Assembly (NCBI RefSeq): GCF_001421805.1
Contig: NZ_LMLC01000001.1
Location: forward strand, 434,001 to 498,000
Source: Sphingomonas sp. Leaf34
Lineage (GTDB): Bacteria; Pseudomonadota; Alphaproteobacteria; Sphingomonadales; Sphingomonadaceae
Reading direction: 5' to 3'
Length of the DNA stretch: 64,000 nt
This document shows positions 1-9,249 of this stretch, in pieces; within the stretch, counting starts at the first letter, position 1; every line of letters starts with the position of its first letter. The position numbers and the translations under genes are program-made. The notes under the pieces were generated by a model that was not told the DNA's origin, ran no database searches, and saw only the letters and a list, made by a program, of their open reading frames with translations.

Positions 1-2
1 AC

Positions 3-542
3 CGGTTCTACGATCTGCGGCGCGCGGCTCTGGCGACGGTCGAGCCAAACGCCGCGCACCACGCGCTGGCGCGGCTGGATGCGGCTTGGGAGGGCGAGCT
101 GCTGATCGTCACGCAGAATGTCGATGATCTGCACGAGCGGGCGGGTGCGTCGCGGATGCTGCACATGCACGGCGAGCTGTTGTCGGCGCTGTGTGCGGCG
201 TGTGGAACGCGGGAGGCCTGGGCTGGCGCTTTGCCTGAGGGGTCGGTGTGTGGCGCTTGCGGCGCGGCGGCGCTTCGGCCCGATATCGTGTTCTTTGGCG
301 AGATGCCGTACCAGATGGAGCGGATCGAGGCGGCGTTGGCGAAGGCCGACCTGTTCGTTTCGGTGGGGACTTCGGGCGCGGTGTATCCGGCGGCGGGGTT
401 CGTGCAGACCGCGGCGTATCATGGGGCAAGGACGCTCGAGCTGAACCTCGATCCTTCGATGGGGAGCGTGTTCTTCGAGGAGACGCGGATCGGGGCGGCG
501 GGGGTGCTGGTGCCGGCGTGGGTGGACGAGGTGCTGGGCTGA
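3..542 (+). CDS. cobB: Sir2-family NAD-dependent protein deacylase (5' partial)
   Basis: Removes acyl groups from protein lysines using NAD+, as sirtuins of the CobB class do. The gene enters from the left edge already in frame, so the N-terminal Rossmann part is missing. Visible motifs are TQNVDDLHERAG (the conserved TQN-D segment), the catalytic-histidine motif HGEL, two Cys-X2-Cys pairs (CAAC and CGAC) forming the zinc site, and RPDIVFFGE after them. The C-terminal part carries the GTSGAVYPAA nucleotide-binding segment. The visible part is about 179 residues against a usual 230-240. It ends with TGA and is followed by two palindromic repeats, with era converging from the other side. Confidence 0.93.
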   Translation, partial: RFYDLRRAALATVEPNAAHHALARLDAAWEGELLIVTQNVDDLHERAGASRMLHMHGELLSALCAACGTREAWAGALPEGSVCGACGAAALRPDIVFFGEMPYQMERIEAALAKADLFVSVGTSGAVYPAAGFVQTAAYHGARTLELNLDPSMGSVFFEETRIGAAGVLVPAWVDEVLG

Positions 543-553
543 AGGGTTGTAAT

Positions 554-657
554 CCCCCCGGCGAAGGCCGGGGCCCAATTGGAGAGGTCCCAATAACGAT
601 GCGCCCGCCGCCGTTACGGATGTCTCCCCAATTGGGCCCCGGCCTTCGCCGGGGTGG
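554..657. repeat. Palindromic repeat, family A (copy 1)
   Basis: Inverted arms ccccggcgaaggccggggcc / ggccccggccttcgccgggg, each continued by a CCAATTGG-type core, enclose about 45 bases of unrelated sequence. Three more copies occur at about 5075, 17624 and 25320. It sits between the convergent cobB and era genes, where a hairpin could act as a bidirectional terminator. It is probably a REP-like mobile or structural element; this is inference. Confidence 0.85.
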
Positions 658-702
658 TGGTGGGTTGGCGACTTCAGTGCCCCTCGTGAACGGCAAAAGA
701 TC

Positions 703-754
703 TGTTCTCCCGCGAGGGCGGGAGTCCAGGCTGGGCCCCCGCCTTCGCGGGGGA
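703..754. repeat. Palindromic repeat, family B (copy 1)
   Basis: Imperfect inverted repeat with arms of the type cccgcgagggcggga / cccccgccttcgcggggg around a short TCCAGGCTGGG centre. Related copies lie at about 17557 and 20576. It immediately precedes the stop codon of era and could form a terminator-like hairpin. Confidence 0.75.
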
Positions 755-773
755 TCAGTCTTCTGGACGGGGG

Positions 774-1697
774 TCAGTCGACCCAGTCTAGGCCCATGTC
801 GCGGTAGACTTCGCGGTCTTCGTCCCAGCCGGGTTTGACCTTCACGTGGAGGTACAGATGGACGGGTTTGCCGGTGATGCTGGCGAGTTCGATGCGCGAG
901 CGGGCACCGATTTCCTTGATCCGCACGCCGCCCTTGCCGAGCACGATCGCGCGCTGGGTCGGGCGTTCGACGAGAATCTGCTGGTGGATCTCCAACGACC
1001 CGTCCTGGCGTTCGATATACTGCTCGGTCTCGATCGTGCTCGCATAGGGCAATTCGGCGTGGAGCTGGAGATAGAGTTGCTCGCGCGTGACTTCGGACGC
1101 GAGTGCGCGCTCGGTCGAGTCGGAGACCTGGTCTTCGGGATAATGCCACGGGCCTTCGGGCATCGCCTTGGCGAGCTGCGTCTTGAAGTGCGCGAGGCCG
1201 TCGCCGGTGCCTGCGCTGATGAAGAACGTCTCGGCGAAGGGGAGCAGCGCGTTGAGCTTTTCCGCGTGGATCAGCAGCTTGGTCTTGTCGGCAAGATCGA
1301 CCTTGTTGAGGATCAGCCAGATCGGCTCGGTGCGGCCGACCAGCGACTCGACGATGGTCGTGACCTTGCCGCCGATCCCGCCCTTGGCGTCGACCACCAG
1401 CGCGATGATGTCGGACCCTTCCGCGCCGCCCCAGGCGGCGGCGACCATCGCGCGGTCGAAGCGGCGCTTGGGCTCGAAGATGCCGGGGGTGTCGACGAGC
1501 AGGATCTGCGTGTCGCCTTCGATCGCGACGCCCATCAGCTTGGCGCGCGTGGTCTGCGCCTTGGGGCTGACGATCGCGACCTTCTGGCCGACGAGCGCGT
1601 TGACGAGCGTCGACTTGCCGGCGTTCGGGGCGCCGACGATGGCGACTAGGCCGCAATGCTTGGGCTTGGTATCGGGCGTGGTATTCGTTTCAGTCAC
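774..1697 (-). CDS. era: GTPase Era, 30S ribosome maturation factor
   Basis: Essential GTPase that binds 16S rRNA near its 3' end and assists 30S subunit assembly at the inner face of the membrane. The G1 P-loop GAPNAGKST lies at about residues 22-30, the G3 motif DTPG follows, and NKVD is the G4 base-recognition motif. The C-terminal KH domain is recognisable by GKGGVRIKEIG. I chose the GTG at 1697 (VTETNTT...), giving 307 residues, the normal Era length; the open frame further upstream is repeat-bearing spacer. It is the last gene of the lepB-rnc-era order typical of alphaproteobacteria, but about 250 bases separate it from rnc. Confidence 0.96.
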   Translation of the reverse strand: MTETNTTPDTKPKHCGLVAIVGAPNAGKSTLVNALVGQKVAIVSPKAQTTRAKLMGVAIEGDTQILLVDTPGIFEPKRRFDRAMVAAAWGGAEGSDIIALVVDAKGGIGGKVTTIVESLVGRTEPIWLILNKVDLADKTKLLIHAEKLNALLPFAETFFISAGTGDGLAHFKTQLAKAMPEGPWHYPEDQVSDSTERALASEVTREQLYLQLHAELPYASTIETEQYIERQDGSLEIHQQILVERPTQRAIVLGKGGVRIKEIGARSRIELASITGKPVHLYLHVKVKPGWDEDREVYRDMGLDWVD

Positions 1698-1792
1698 ATA
1701 TGCTCTTTTCGAACTGGTGTGGTTGCACCTGTACAGGGAAAACGGCTGTCCGTCATCGCGTCGTGGATACGTCGAGAAAGGGAGTTTTGTTC

Positions 1793-1943
1793 GCGCGGGG
1801 GCGCAGAGAGCGCGGAGGTGGTGTGGTCGGGGCAAGGTCGCGCCCGACAAGACGCCGAGTTATTCGGCGGTGCGTGATCGTAGTGGGAGCGAGCCTCATT
1901 CGCAGCACCTCCGCGTCCTCCGCGCCTCCGCGCGAGCAAAACT
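1793..1943. repeat. Long inverted repeat between rnc and era
   Basis: The left end, beginning agttttgttcgcgcg, and the right end, finishing cgcgcgagcaaaact, are about 40-base imperfect inverted arms; both contain a gcgcggaggtg block. The 70-base middle is unique. This family differs from families A-D here. It fills most of the 250-base gap inside the lepB-rnc-era gene order, so it may affect read-through into era. Confidence 0.75.
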
Positions 1944-1947
1944 CTTT

Positions 1948-2610
1948 CTAACTGAGCTTCTCCAGCAACGCCTTGGCCGCCGCGGTTTCGGCTTCCTGCT
2001 TGCTCGATCCCATGGCGGTCGCCTCGGCGAGCTTGCCGATCGAGACGAGGATCGTGAATTTGGGCGCGTGGCCGGGGCCGGAGCGCTCGACGACGGTGTA
2101 TTCGGGGGGCTTGCGGTTATGCGCGGCGGCCCATTCCTGGAGCGCGGACTTGGGGTGCTGCGGGGCCTTGGCGCCGGCCTGGACGCGGTCGCCCCACGCG
2201 CCGCGGACGAAGGCGCGCGCCGCGTCGAGGCCGGCTTCCTGATACCAGGCGCCGATCAGCGCCTCCATCACGTCGCCGAGCACGTTGTCGCTGTCGCTGG
2301 CGCCATCGTCGCGCGCCTGCTTGCCGAGTTTCAGATGCGCGCGGACGCCGAGTTCGCGGGCGACGTCGGCGCAGACCGGGCCGGTGACCAACGCGTTGAG
2401 ACGCTTCGATAGCGAGCCTTCGGGATCCGTGGCGAACAGTTCGTACAACCACTCGGCGATGATCAGGCCGAGGACGCGGTCGCCGAGGAATTCGAGTCGT
2501 TCGTAGTTCGCCGCGGCCTGGCTGCCGTGCGTCAACGCGCGCTCATAGGGAGCGAGGTTGGCGGGTGTGCGGCCGAAGAGCGTCTTCAGCCAGCCGGCGA
2601 GGTCGCTCAA
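1948..2610 (-). CDS. rnc: Ribonuclease III
   Basis: Double-strand-specific endoribonuclease that processes rRNA precursors and some mRNAs. The RNase III signature ERLEFLGDR is at residues 37-45, with the second acidic cluster in DVMEALIGA. A double-stranded-RNA-binding domain closes the protein (PKSALQEWAAAH onward, ending KQEAETAAAKALLEKLS). The only sensible start is TTG at 2610, which overlaps the lepB stop codon (TTGA), giving 220 residues and suggesting translational coupling. There is no ATG at a suitable position. The signal peptidase gene lies directly upstream on the same strand. Confidence 0.95.
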   Translation of the reverse strand: MSDLAGWLKTLFGRTPANLAPYERALTHGSQAAANYERLEFLGDRVLGLIIAEWLYELFATDPEGSLSKRLNALVTGPVCADVARELGVRAHLKLGKQARDDGASDSDNVLGDVMEALIGAWYQEAGLDAARAFVRGAWGDRVQAGAKAPQHPKSALQEWAAAHNRKPPEYTVVERSGPGHAPKFTILVSIGKLAEATAMGSSKQEAETAAAKALLEKLS

Positions 2611-3416
2611 AAGCCTTCCCCGATGCGGCTCCAGCGCGCGGCGCTGACCCAGGTCCAGGGCTTGAGCCATTCGGCATTGCCGTCGGTCGAGAAGAAGTTG
2701 ACGACCGCCTTGCCCTCGACATTCTCGAGCGGGACGTAACCCATGCCGCTCGGCGCGGGGAAGCGACTGTCGCCGCTGTCGTCGCGGTTGTCGCCCATCA
2801 CGAAGATGTGGCCCGCGGGGATCGTGTAGAGCCCGGTGTCGTCGCGGTCGGGGAGTTCGGCCTGGTCGAGCACTTCGTAGCTGCGACCATTCGGCAGCGT
2901 TTCGCGGAAGCGGGGGTAGCGGCAGATCTGGACGTTGGCGACGACGTCGACGAACGGCGCGCCGCATTTCTCGGCGTCGAAATTGGCGGTCAGCGGGATC
3001 GTGAAGTCAGCGATGCGCTGTTTCGCGATCGCCTTGCCGTTGAGGTAGACGACGCCCTGCCGCATCTGGACGGTCTCGCCGGGCAGGCCGATGACGCGCT
3101 TGATGACGTCGTGATCGAGGACTTCGGGCGCGCGGAAGACGACGACGTCGCCGCGCGTCGGCGTGCTGCCGAGGATGCGGCCGGGGATCAGCGGAACGCC
3201 CCCGGGCAACGACCAGCGCGAATAGCCGTAGTTCCATTTCGAAACGAAGAGATAGTCGCCGATCAGCAGGCGGGGCAGCATCGATTCGGACGGGATGCTG
3301 AACGGCGCGAAGATGAAACTGCGCAGGATCAGCACGACCACCGCCAGCTTCAGCAGGAAGCGGAACGTCTCTGCAGTCTCGGACCGCGCCGGTTTGGTCT
3401 TCGTGTCATTTGCCAT
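2607..3416 (-). CDS. lepB: Signal peptidase I
   Basis: Inner-membrane serine protease that removes signal peptides from exported proteins. An N-terminal membrane segment (about residues 20-38) precedes the catalytic-serine motif PSESM (Ser45). The lysine general base is in DVIKRVIGLPGE (Lys106), and the conserved MGDNRDDSGDSR box lies near the C-terminus. The start ATG at 3416 (MANDTKTK) gives 269 residues; longer upstream open frame has no membrane or protease features. It overlaps rnc by four bases and is divergent from pgi. Confidence 0.96.
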   Translation of the reverse strand: MANDTKTKPARSETAETFRFLLKLAVVVLILRSFIFAPFSIPSESMLPRLLIGDYLFVSKWNYGYSRWSLPGGVPLIPGRILGSTPTRGDVVVFRAPEVLDHDVIKRVIGLPGETVQMRQGVVYLNGKAIAKQRIADFTIPLTANFDAEKCGAPFVDVVANVQICRYPRFRETLPNGRSYEVLDQAELPDRDDTGLYTIPAGHIFVMGDNRDDSGDSRFPAPSGMGYVPLENVEGKAVVNFFSTDGNAEWLKPWTWVSAARWSRIGEGF

Positions 3417-3541
3417 GGCGGCGGGTTTGCGCAGACCGCGCGCGTCGTCAAGCGTGCGGAGGATACCGAACGCCGAAAGACCGTTGTCGCGGTCTCGCGC
3501 TTGCAGCATGACCGGCGCGCACGTCTATTCGGAGAAGTAGC

Positions 3542-5032
3542 ATGACCGCCGACTGGTCCAAGATCGAAGCCCTGCCCGCCACCACGCTGACCGACCTGTT
3601 TGCACAGGATTCGGAGCGCCTTTCGAAGCTGAGCCTCGACGTCGCGGGTATCCATTTCGACTGGTCGAAGACGCATCTGACGACCGACATGGTCGCCGCG
3701 TTCGAGCAGATGGCCAAGGCGCAGGATCTGGCGGGCAAGCGCCAGGCGCTGTTCTCGGGCGAGGTCGTCAACGTAACCGAGGGCCGCGCGGTCGAGCACA
3801 CCGCCGAGCGCGGCGAGGGCAAGCCCGAGAGCGTCGCGATCGCGCAGGCGAGCCACCAGCGGATGCGCACGCTGATCGATGCGATCGAGGCGGATGCGCT
3901 CGGGCCGGTGCGGCATATCCTTCACGTCGGGATCGGCGGATCGGCGCTGGGGCCGCAGTTGCTGGTCGACTCGCTCGGGCGTGACGACAAGCGCTATGAT
4001 GTCGGGATCGTCGCCAATGTCGACGGCGTCGCGCTGGAGGACGTGTTCGCGAAGTTCGATCCGGCGGCGACGCTGCTCGTGGTCGCGTCGAAGACCTTCA
4101 CGACGACCGAGACGCTGATGAACGCCGAGAGCGTGCTGCAGTGGATGACCGAGCATAATGTGGAGGATCCGTATGGCCGCGTGATCGCGCTGACCGCCGC
4201 GCCCGAAAAGGCGATGGAATGGGGCGTCGACGAGACGCGCATCCTGCCGTTCGCCGAGAGCGTCGGCGGGCGCTATTCTTTGTGGTCGACGATTGGGTTC
4301 CCGGCCGCGATCGCGCTCGGCTGGGACCGGTTCGAGGAGCTCCTCGAGGGGGCGGCCGAGATGGATCGCCACTTCCGTCTCGCCGCGCTGCACGAGAATG
4401 CGCCGGCGCTCGCGGCGTTCGCCGACCTCTATTACACGCAGATCCGCCATGCCGAGACGCGTGCGACCTTTGCCTATGACGAGCGGTTGCGCTTGCTGCC
4501 GAGCTATCTCCAGCAGCTGGAGATGGAGTCGAACGGCAAGTCGGTGACCGCGGACGGCGAGCCGCTCGGGCGGCCCTCGGCGGCGATCACCTGGGGCGGG
4601 GTCGGTACCGAGGCGCAGCATGCGGTGTTCCAGCTGCTCCACCAGGGCACGCATCTGGTGCCGGTCGAGTTCGTCGCGTCGATCGAGGCCGGCGACACGC
4701 TGCCTGAGGAGCATCACCGTGCGCTGTTGCTCAACGCGTTCGCACAGGGTGCGGCGCTGATGGCGGGCAAGCAGGTCGAGGATCCGGCGCGCAGCTATTC
4801 GGGTGACCGGCCGTCGTCGACGCTGCTGCTCGACGATCTCGATGCGCGCACGCTGGGGGCGTTGATCGCGTTCTACGAGCACCGTGTGTTCGTGAACGGC
4901 GTGCTGCTGGGGATCAACTCGTTCGACCAGTTCGGGGTGGAGCTGGGCAAGGAGATGGCGAAGGCGGCGGAGAAGGGCGGGCAGACGTTCGATCCTTCGA
5001 CGGATGACCTGATCGCGCGCGCGTTTGGGTAA
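3542..5032 (+). CDS. pgi: Glucose-6-phosphate isomerase
   Basis: Interconverts glucose 6-phosphate and fructose 6-phosphate in the cytoplasm. The 496-residue protein carries the family features: IGIGGSALGPQ near residue 125, SKTFTTTET in the sugar-phosphate-binding region, the GGRYSLWSTIG signature, and the C-terminal GINSFDQFGVELGK signature. The start ATG at 3542 follows a GGAGAAG ribosome-binding site. It reads divergently from lepB across about 125 bases. Sphingomonads often route glucose through Entner-Doudoroff, where this enzyme serves mainly gluconeogenesis and sugar-nucleotide supply; that is general knowledge, not seen here. Confidence 0.96.
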   Translation: MTADWSKIEALPATTLTDLFAQDSERLSKLSLDVAGIHFDWSKTHLTTDMVAAFEQMAKAQDLAGKRQALFSGEVVNVTEGRAVEHTAERGEGKPESVAIAQASHQRMRTLIDAIEADALGPVRHILHVGIGGSALGPQLLVDSLGRDDKRYDVGIVANVDGVALEDVFAKFDPAATLLVVASKTFTTTETLMNAESVLQWMTEHNVEDPYGRVIALTAAPEKAMEWGVDETRILPFAESVGGRYSLWSTIGFPAAIALGWDRFEELLEGAAEMDRHFRLAALHENAPALAAFADLYYTQIRHAETRATFAYDERLRLLPSYLQQLEMESNGKSVTADGEPLGRPSAAITWGGVGTEAQHAVFQLLHQGTHLVPVEFVASIEAGDTLPEEHHRALLLNAFAQGAALMAGKQVEDPARSYSGDRPSSTLLLDDLDARTLGALIAFYEHRVFVNGVLLGINSFDQFGVELGKEMAKAAEKGGQTFDPSTDDLIARAFG

Positions 5033-5074
5033 GTGGAGGTTGGGGGAACGTGCTTCCCCCAAGCCCCAACTCCG

Positions 5075-5166
5075 CCACCCCGGCGTAGGCCGGGGCCCAA
5101 TTGGGCGAACCGTGGTTTCCCAAACGACCGCCTTCCCAATTGGGCCCCGGCCTTCGCCGGGGTGGT
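5075..5166. repeat. Palindromic repeat, family A (copy 2)
   Basis: Arms caccccggcgtaggccgggg / ccccggccttcgccggggtg, each followed by the CCCAATTGGG core, enclose about 30 bases. It lies directly downstream of pgi, before the next gene's start. Confidence 0.85.
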
Positions 5167-5206
5167 AGAAGAGGGAGCGCGCGCGCACCTCCCGCGTTAC
5201 GCCTGC

Positions 5207-5584
5207 ATGCCCATCCTCCTAGCCGCCGCGCTCGCCGCCTCTCCCACCCTCGCGCAGATGCGCTGGGAGCGGCGGGTGTTGATCGTCGCGGCACCCTCCG
5301 CGCATGACCCAATGCTTGCCGCACAGCGCCGCATCCTTGGCAGCTGGAGCGCGAAAGGCGACGAGCGCGACCTCACCATCGTCGAGGTCGTAGGCGATCA
5401 GGTCCGCGGTGCCGGCGACACCGCCCCTTCTCTGCGTCGCAAATTCCGCCTTCCCGCGACCTTCACCGCGATCCTGATCGGCAAGGACGGCGGCGAGAAA
5501 CTGCGTAGCACGCACCCCTTCCCCACCGCCCTGCTCGAGCAGACGATCGACGCGATGCCAATGCGCAGAGCGGGTCAGCGATAG
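5207..5584 (+). CDS. DUF4174 domain-containing exported protein
   Basis: Small exported protein of unknown function. A short signal-like segment (MPILLAAALAASPTLAQ) is followed by a compact alpha/beta domain beginning WERRVLIVAAPSAHDPM. The pattern RVLIVAAP...LAAQRRIL...ERDLTIVEV...LIGKDGGEKLR is typical of the DUF4174 family, whose members look thioredoxin-fold-like but have no catalytic cysteine pair here. I placed the start at the ATG at 5207; the reading frame continues upstream only through a palindromic repeat. It is 125 residues, just upstream of glutathione reductase. Confidence 0.72.
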   Translation: MPILLAAALAASPTLAQMRWERRVLIVAAPSAHDPMLAAQRRILGSWSAKGDERDLTIVEVVGDQVRGAGDTAPSLRRKFRLPATFTAILIGKDGGEKLRSTHPFPTALLEQTIDAMPMRRAGQR

Positions 5585-5690
5585 AGTCGGTCGATCAGCC
5601 TGATCGCCGCGCCGGGGTTGTCGCCTCGCGCCCCCTGCCCCAGATGGCACTCAAAGCCGCAGCGCGGCGCGCGACGTACAAGGATAGCCC

Positions 5691-7046
5691 GTGACCGATA
5701 CCCAATTCGACTATGACCTCTTCGTCATCGGCGCCGGCTCGGGCGGGACGCGCGCGTCGCGCGTCGCCGCCGCGCACGGTGCACGCGTCGCGGTCGCCGA
5801 AGAATATCGCGTCGGCGGGACCTGCGTCATTCGGGGCTGCGTGCCCAAGAAGCTGCTGATCTACGGCGCGCATTTCGCCGAGGATCTGAAGGACGCCAAG
5901 CGCTTCGGCTGGCAGGTGCCCGACGATTGCGCGTTCGACTGGCGCGTGCTGCGCGACAACGTGATGGAGGAGGTCGACCGGATCAACGGCGCCTACACGA
6001 CCACGCTCGAGAATAATCACGTCGACATCATCCACCAGCGCGCGGTCGTCTCCGGCCCCAACGAGGTGTCGCTCGCCGACGGCAGCAAAAAGACCGCGGC
6101 CAAGATCCTGATCGCGGTCGGCGCGCACCCGCTGGTGCCTGATTGCCCGGGCTCCGAACACGGCATCACCTCGAACGAGGTGTTCCACCTCGACGACGTG
6201 CCAAAGCGCGTCCTGATCGCGGGTGCGGGCTATATCGCCAACGAATTCGCCGGGATCTTCCACCAGTTCGGATCGCACGTCACGCTGATCAACCGCACCG
6301 ACGTGATCCTGCGCGGTTACGACGAGTCGATCCGCGACCGGCTGCTCCAGATCTCGATGAGCAAGGGCATCGACTTCCGCTTCAACGCGGCGTTCCAGGG
6401 CATCGATAAGGGCGAGGACGGCTGCCTGACCGTCAGCATGAGCGGGCATGAGCCGATCACCGTCGACCTCGTGATGTTCGCGACCGGCCGCCTGCCGAAC
6501 ACCAAGGGCCTCGGGTTAGAAACCGCGGGCGTCGAACTCGACGCGGCGGGCGCGGTGGTCGTCGACGCGGACAACCGGTCGAGCTGCGACAGCATCTTTG
6601 CGGTCGGCGACGTCACCAACCGCATCCAGCTGACCCCGGTCGCGATCCGCGAGGGGCAGGCGTTCGCCGACACGTTCTTCGGCAACAAGCCGACGCGCGT
6701 CGATTACGCCAACGTCCCCGCTGCGGTGTTCAGCCACCCGCCAATGGCCGGCGTCGGCATGACCGAATCGCAGGCCAAGCAGGCGCTGGGATCGGTGAAG
6801 GTGTACACGTCGGATTTCCGGCCGATGAAGAACGTGCTCGCCGGGCGCAACGAGCGATCGCTCTACAAGATGATCTGCGACGGCGAGACCGACCGGGTGG
6901 TTGGCATCCACATGATCGGGCCGGACTGCCCCGAGATCCTGCAATCCGCCGCGGTGGCGGTGAAGGCAGGGCTGACCAAGGCCGATTTCGACGCGACGGT
7001 CGCGCTGCATCCGACGATGGCGGAAGAGCTCGTGCTGATGAAGTAA
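5691..7046 (+). CDS. gor: Glutathione-disulfide reductase
   Basis: FAD- and NADPH-dependent enzyme that reduces glutathione disulfide in the cytoplasm. The N-terminal FAD-binding motif GAGSGGTRAS is followed by the redox-active disulfide GGTCVIRGCVPKK (Cys45 and Cys50). A second dinucleotide fold is at GAGYIANEFAG, then the FAD motif FAVGDVTNR, and the C-terminal catalytic motif LHPTMAEE with its histidine. Length is 451 residues, normal for the family. The GTG start at 5691 has an AGGA ribosome-binding site at good spacing. Confidence 0.95.
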   Translation: MTDTQFDYDLFVIGAGSGGTRASRVAAAHGARVAVAEEYRVGGTCVIRGCVPKKLLIYGAHFAEDLKDAKRFGWQVPDDCAFDWRVLRDNVMEEVDRINGAYTTTLENNHVDIIHQRAVVSGPNEVSLADGSKKTAAKILIAVGAHPLVPDCPGSEHGITSNEVFHLDDVPKRVLIAGAGYIANEFAGIFHQFGSHVTLINRTDVILRGYDESIRDRLLQISMSKGIDFRFNAAFQGIDKGEDGCLTVSMSGHEPITVDLVMFATGRLPNTKGLGLETAGVELDAAGAVVVDADNRSSCDSIFAVGDVTNRIQLTPVAIREGQAFADTFFGNKPTRVDYANVPAAVFSHPPMAGVGMTESQAKQALGSVKVYTSDFRPMKNVLAGRNERSLYKMICDGETDRVVGIHMIGPDCPEILQSAAVAVKAGLTKADFDATVALHPTMAEELVLMK

Positions 7047-7118
7047 GGCCTTCGGGCTTTGCGTCCTGCGCGCAATTCGGTAGATCGGGCGCATACCCGA
7101 TCCTCGAAAGGTTCCAGC

Positions 7119-8315
7119 ATGCGTGAAGCCGCCATCGTGTCGACCGCCCGTACCGCTATCGGCAAAGCCTATCGCGGCGCGTTCAATGCGACCGAAGCCC
7201 CGGTGCTGGCGGGGCATGTGATGAACGCGGTCGTCGAGCGCGCCGGGGTAGATCCGGCGCGGATCGACGAGGTGTTCTGGGGCATCGGCAACCAGTGGGG
7301 CACGCAGGGCGGCAATGCGGGGCGGATGGCGATCTTTGCCGGCGGACTGCCCGAGTCGGTGCCGGCGTTCACGCTCGACCGGAAATGCGGATCGGGCCTG
7401 ACCGCGGTGGCGATGGCGGCGCGGACGATCATCTGCGACGAGGCCGATGTCGCGCTGGCCGGCGGGATGGAGTCGATCAGCTACACCGTCACCAAGGACG
7501 CGCCGCGCTACGTCAATGCGAGCGTGATCGCCAAGGAGCCGGCCGCCTATATCCCGATGATCGAGACCGCGGAGATCGTCGCCGAGCGCTACGGCATCAG
7601 CCGCGAGGCGCAGGATGCCTATGCCGCAATGAGCCAGCAGCGCGCCGCGGCGGGCCTCGCGAGCGGCGCGTTTGCCGAGGAGATCGTGCCAATCACCGTC
7701 GAGAAGGCGCTGTTCGACAAGCAGGGCAATCATGCCGGAATCGAGAGCGTCACGCTGTCGCAGGACGAGGGCATCCGCGCGGGAACGACGCTGGAGGGGC
7801 TGCGCGGGCTGAAGACGGTTTGGGCGGGCGGCGACTTTTCGGGCCCCGGCACGAGCGTGACTGCGGGCAATGCCAGCCAGTTGTCCGATGGCGCATCGGC
7901 GCAGTTGCTGATGGATCGTAAGACGGCCGAGGCCGAGGGCAAGGAGATCCTCGGTATCTATCGCGGGTTCCAGGCGGCGGGATGCAGCCCGGCGGAGATG
8001 GGGATCGGGCCGATCTTTGCGATCCCGAAACTGCTCGAGCGCGCGGGGCTGTCGGTCGGCGATATCGGGCTGTGGGAGCTGAACGAGGCGTTCGCGTCGC
8101 AGTGTCTGTATTGCCGCGATCATCTCGGCATCGATCCGGAGAAGTACAACGTCAATGGCGGCGCGATCGCGGTGGGGCACCCGTTCGGGATGACCGGATC
8201 GCGGCTGGTCGGCCATGCGCTGATCGAGGGGCGCAAGCGCGGCGTGCGCTATGTCGTGGTGTCGATGTGCACCGCGGGGGGCATGGGGGCTGCGGGGTTG
8301 TTCGAGATCGTTTGA
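7119..8315 (+). CDS. Thiolase-family acetyl-CoA acyltransferase
   Basis: Condenses or cleaves acyl-CoA thioesters, as in beta-oxidation or acetoacetyl-CoA formation. The acylated nucleophile is Cys90 in DRKCGSG. The second active-site set is His354 in GGAIAVGHPFG and Cys384 in SMCTAGG, both intact, so it should be active. Length is 398 residues. The ATG at 7119 has AAAGG upstream; the frame continues a little further without family similarity. No partner hydratase or dehydrogenase gene is adjacent, so the exact substrate cannot be told. Confidence 0.9.
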   Translation: MREAAIVSTARTAIGKAYRGAFNATEAPVLAGHVMNAVVERAGVDPARIDEVFWGIGNQWGTQGGNAGRMAIFAGGLPESVPAFTLDRKCGSGLTAVAMAARTIICDEADVALAGGMESISYTVTKDAPRYVNASVIAKEPAAYIPMIETAEIVAERYGISREAQDAYAAMSQQRAAAGLASGAFAEEIVPITVEKALFDKQGNHAGIESVTLSQDEGIRAGTTLEGLRGLKTVWAGGDFSGPGTSVTAGNASQLSDGASAQLLMDRKTAEAEGKEILGIYRGFQAAGCSPAEMGIGPIFAIPKLLERAGLSVGDIGLWELNEAFASQCLYCRDHLGIDPEKYNVNGGAIAVGHPFGMTGSRLVGHALIEGRKRGVRYVVVSMCTAGGMGAAGLFEIV

Positions 8316-8472
8316 GGTTGGCCCCGGCGCGGGCGTGCCCTCACCCTGCCAACACTAAGACGCCGCGGGCCCCTTCCCTCTCCCCGATGGGAGAGGGAGA
8401 TGCGCGTCCGGGGCATTGCCAACGTCCTGAGCCGGGCGCAGGTTTGCGCATTCTCCAGGGGGACGCGCGGCT

Positions 8473-9249
8473 ATGACGACGGCATTGATCACCGGCGCAT
8501 CGGCGGGGCTTGGCGAAGGCTTTGCGCGGGCGCTTGCGGCCGAGGGGACCACGCTGATCCTCACCGCGCGGCGGGTCGATCGGCTCGAGTCGCTGGCGAC
8601 CGAACTGCGCGCAGCGCACGGCGTCGCGGTGCATGTCTTTGCCGCCGATCTTGCGGACCCGGATGGCCCGACGACGCTCATCGCAGCGATTGCGGCCGCC
8701 GCGATGCCGGTCGACGTGCTGATCAACAATGCCGGGTTCGGCGCGCGGGGTGACTTTGCGGACCTCGACAGCGCGCTGCAGCTTGGCATGATCGACCTCA
8801 ATTGCCGCGCGCTGGTGGCGCTGACACACGCGATCCTACCACAGATGATCGCGCGCGGATCGGGCGGGATCCTCAACCTCGCCTCGGTCGCCTCGTTCCA
8901 GCCGGGACCGTGGATGGCTGTCTATTATGCGAGCAAGGCGTTCGTGCTGAGCTTTTCCGAGGCGCTGCACGAGGAGGTGAAGGCCAAGGGCGTGCGGGTG
9001 GCCGCGTTGTGCCCCGGCCCCACGCGCACCGAGTTCGCCGATATCGCCGGGCTGGGCGACACCGCTCTGTTCGAACGCCTGGCAAGCGATCCGGGTGCGG
9101 TGGTGCGCGACGGGCTGGCGGCGCTGGCCGCGAACCGGGCGGTAAAGGTGTCGGGCGCACTGAACTTCGCGATGGCCGAGGGGATACGCTTTACGCCGAG
9201 AAGCCTCGCGCGGCGGATCGCGGGGGCGTTGCAGAAGGCGCGCGACTGA
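8473..9249 (+). CDS. SDR-family NAD(P)-dependent oxidoreductase
   Basis: Classical short-chain dehydrogenase of unknown substrate. The cofactor motif TGASAGLGEG is at residues 8-17, NNAG at 85-88, catalytic Ser138, and the YxxxK motif at Tyr151-Lys155. The C-terminal part (FTPRSLARRIAGALQKARD) resembles YqjQ/DltE-like members that act on hydrophobic substrates. Length is 258 residues. The preceding 150-base gap holds a CCTTCCCTCTCCC hairpin repeat. Confidence 0.88.
   Translation: MTTALITGASAGLGEGFARALAAEGTTLILTARRVDRLESLATELRAAHGVAVHVFAADLADPDGPTTLIAAIAAAAMPVDVLINNAGFGARGDFADLDSALQLGMIDLNCRALVALTHAILPQMIARGSGGILNLASVASFQPGPWMAVYYASKAFVLSFSEALHEEVKAKGVRVAALCPGPTRTEFADIAGLGDTALFERLASDPGAVVRDGLAALAANRAVKVSGALNFAMAEGIRFTPRSLARRIAGALQKARD

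Noticed and set aside
5033..5206. N-terminal extension of the DUF4174 protein
   Set aside because: The extra frame is a translated family A repeat; the ATG at 5207 starts the signal peptide.
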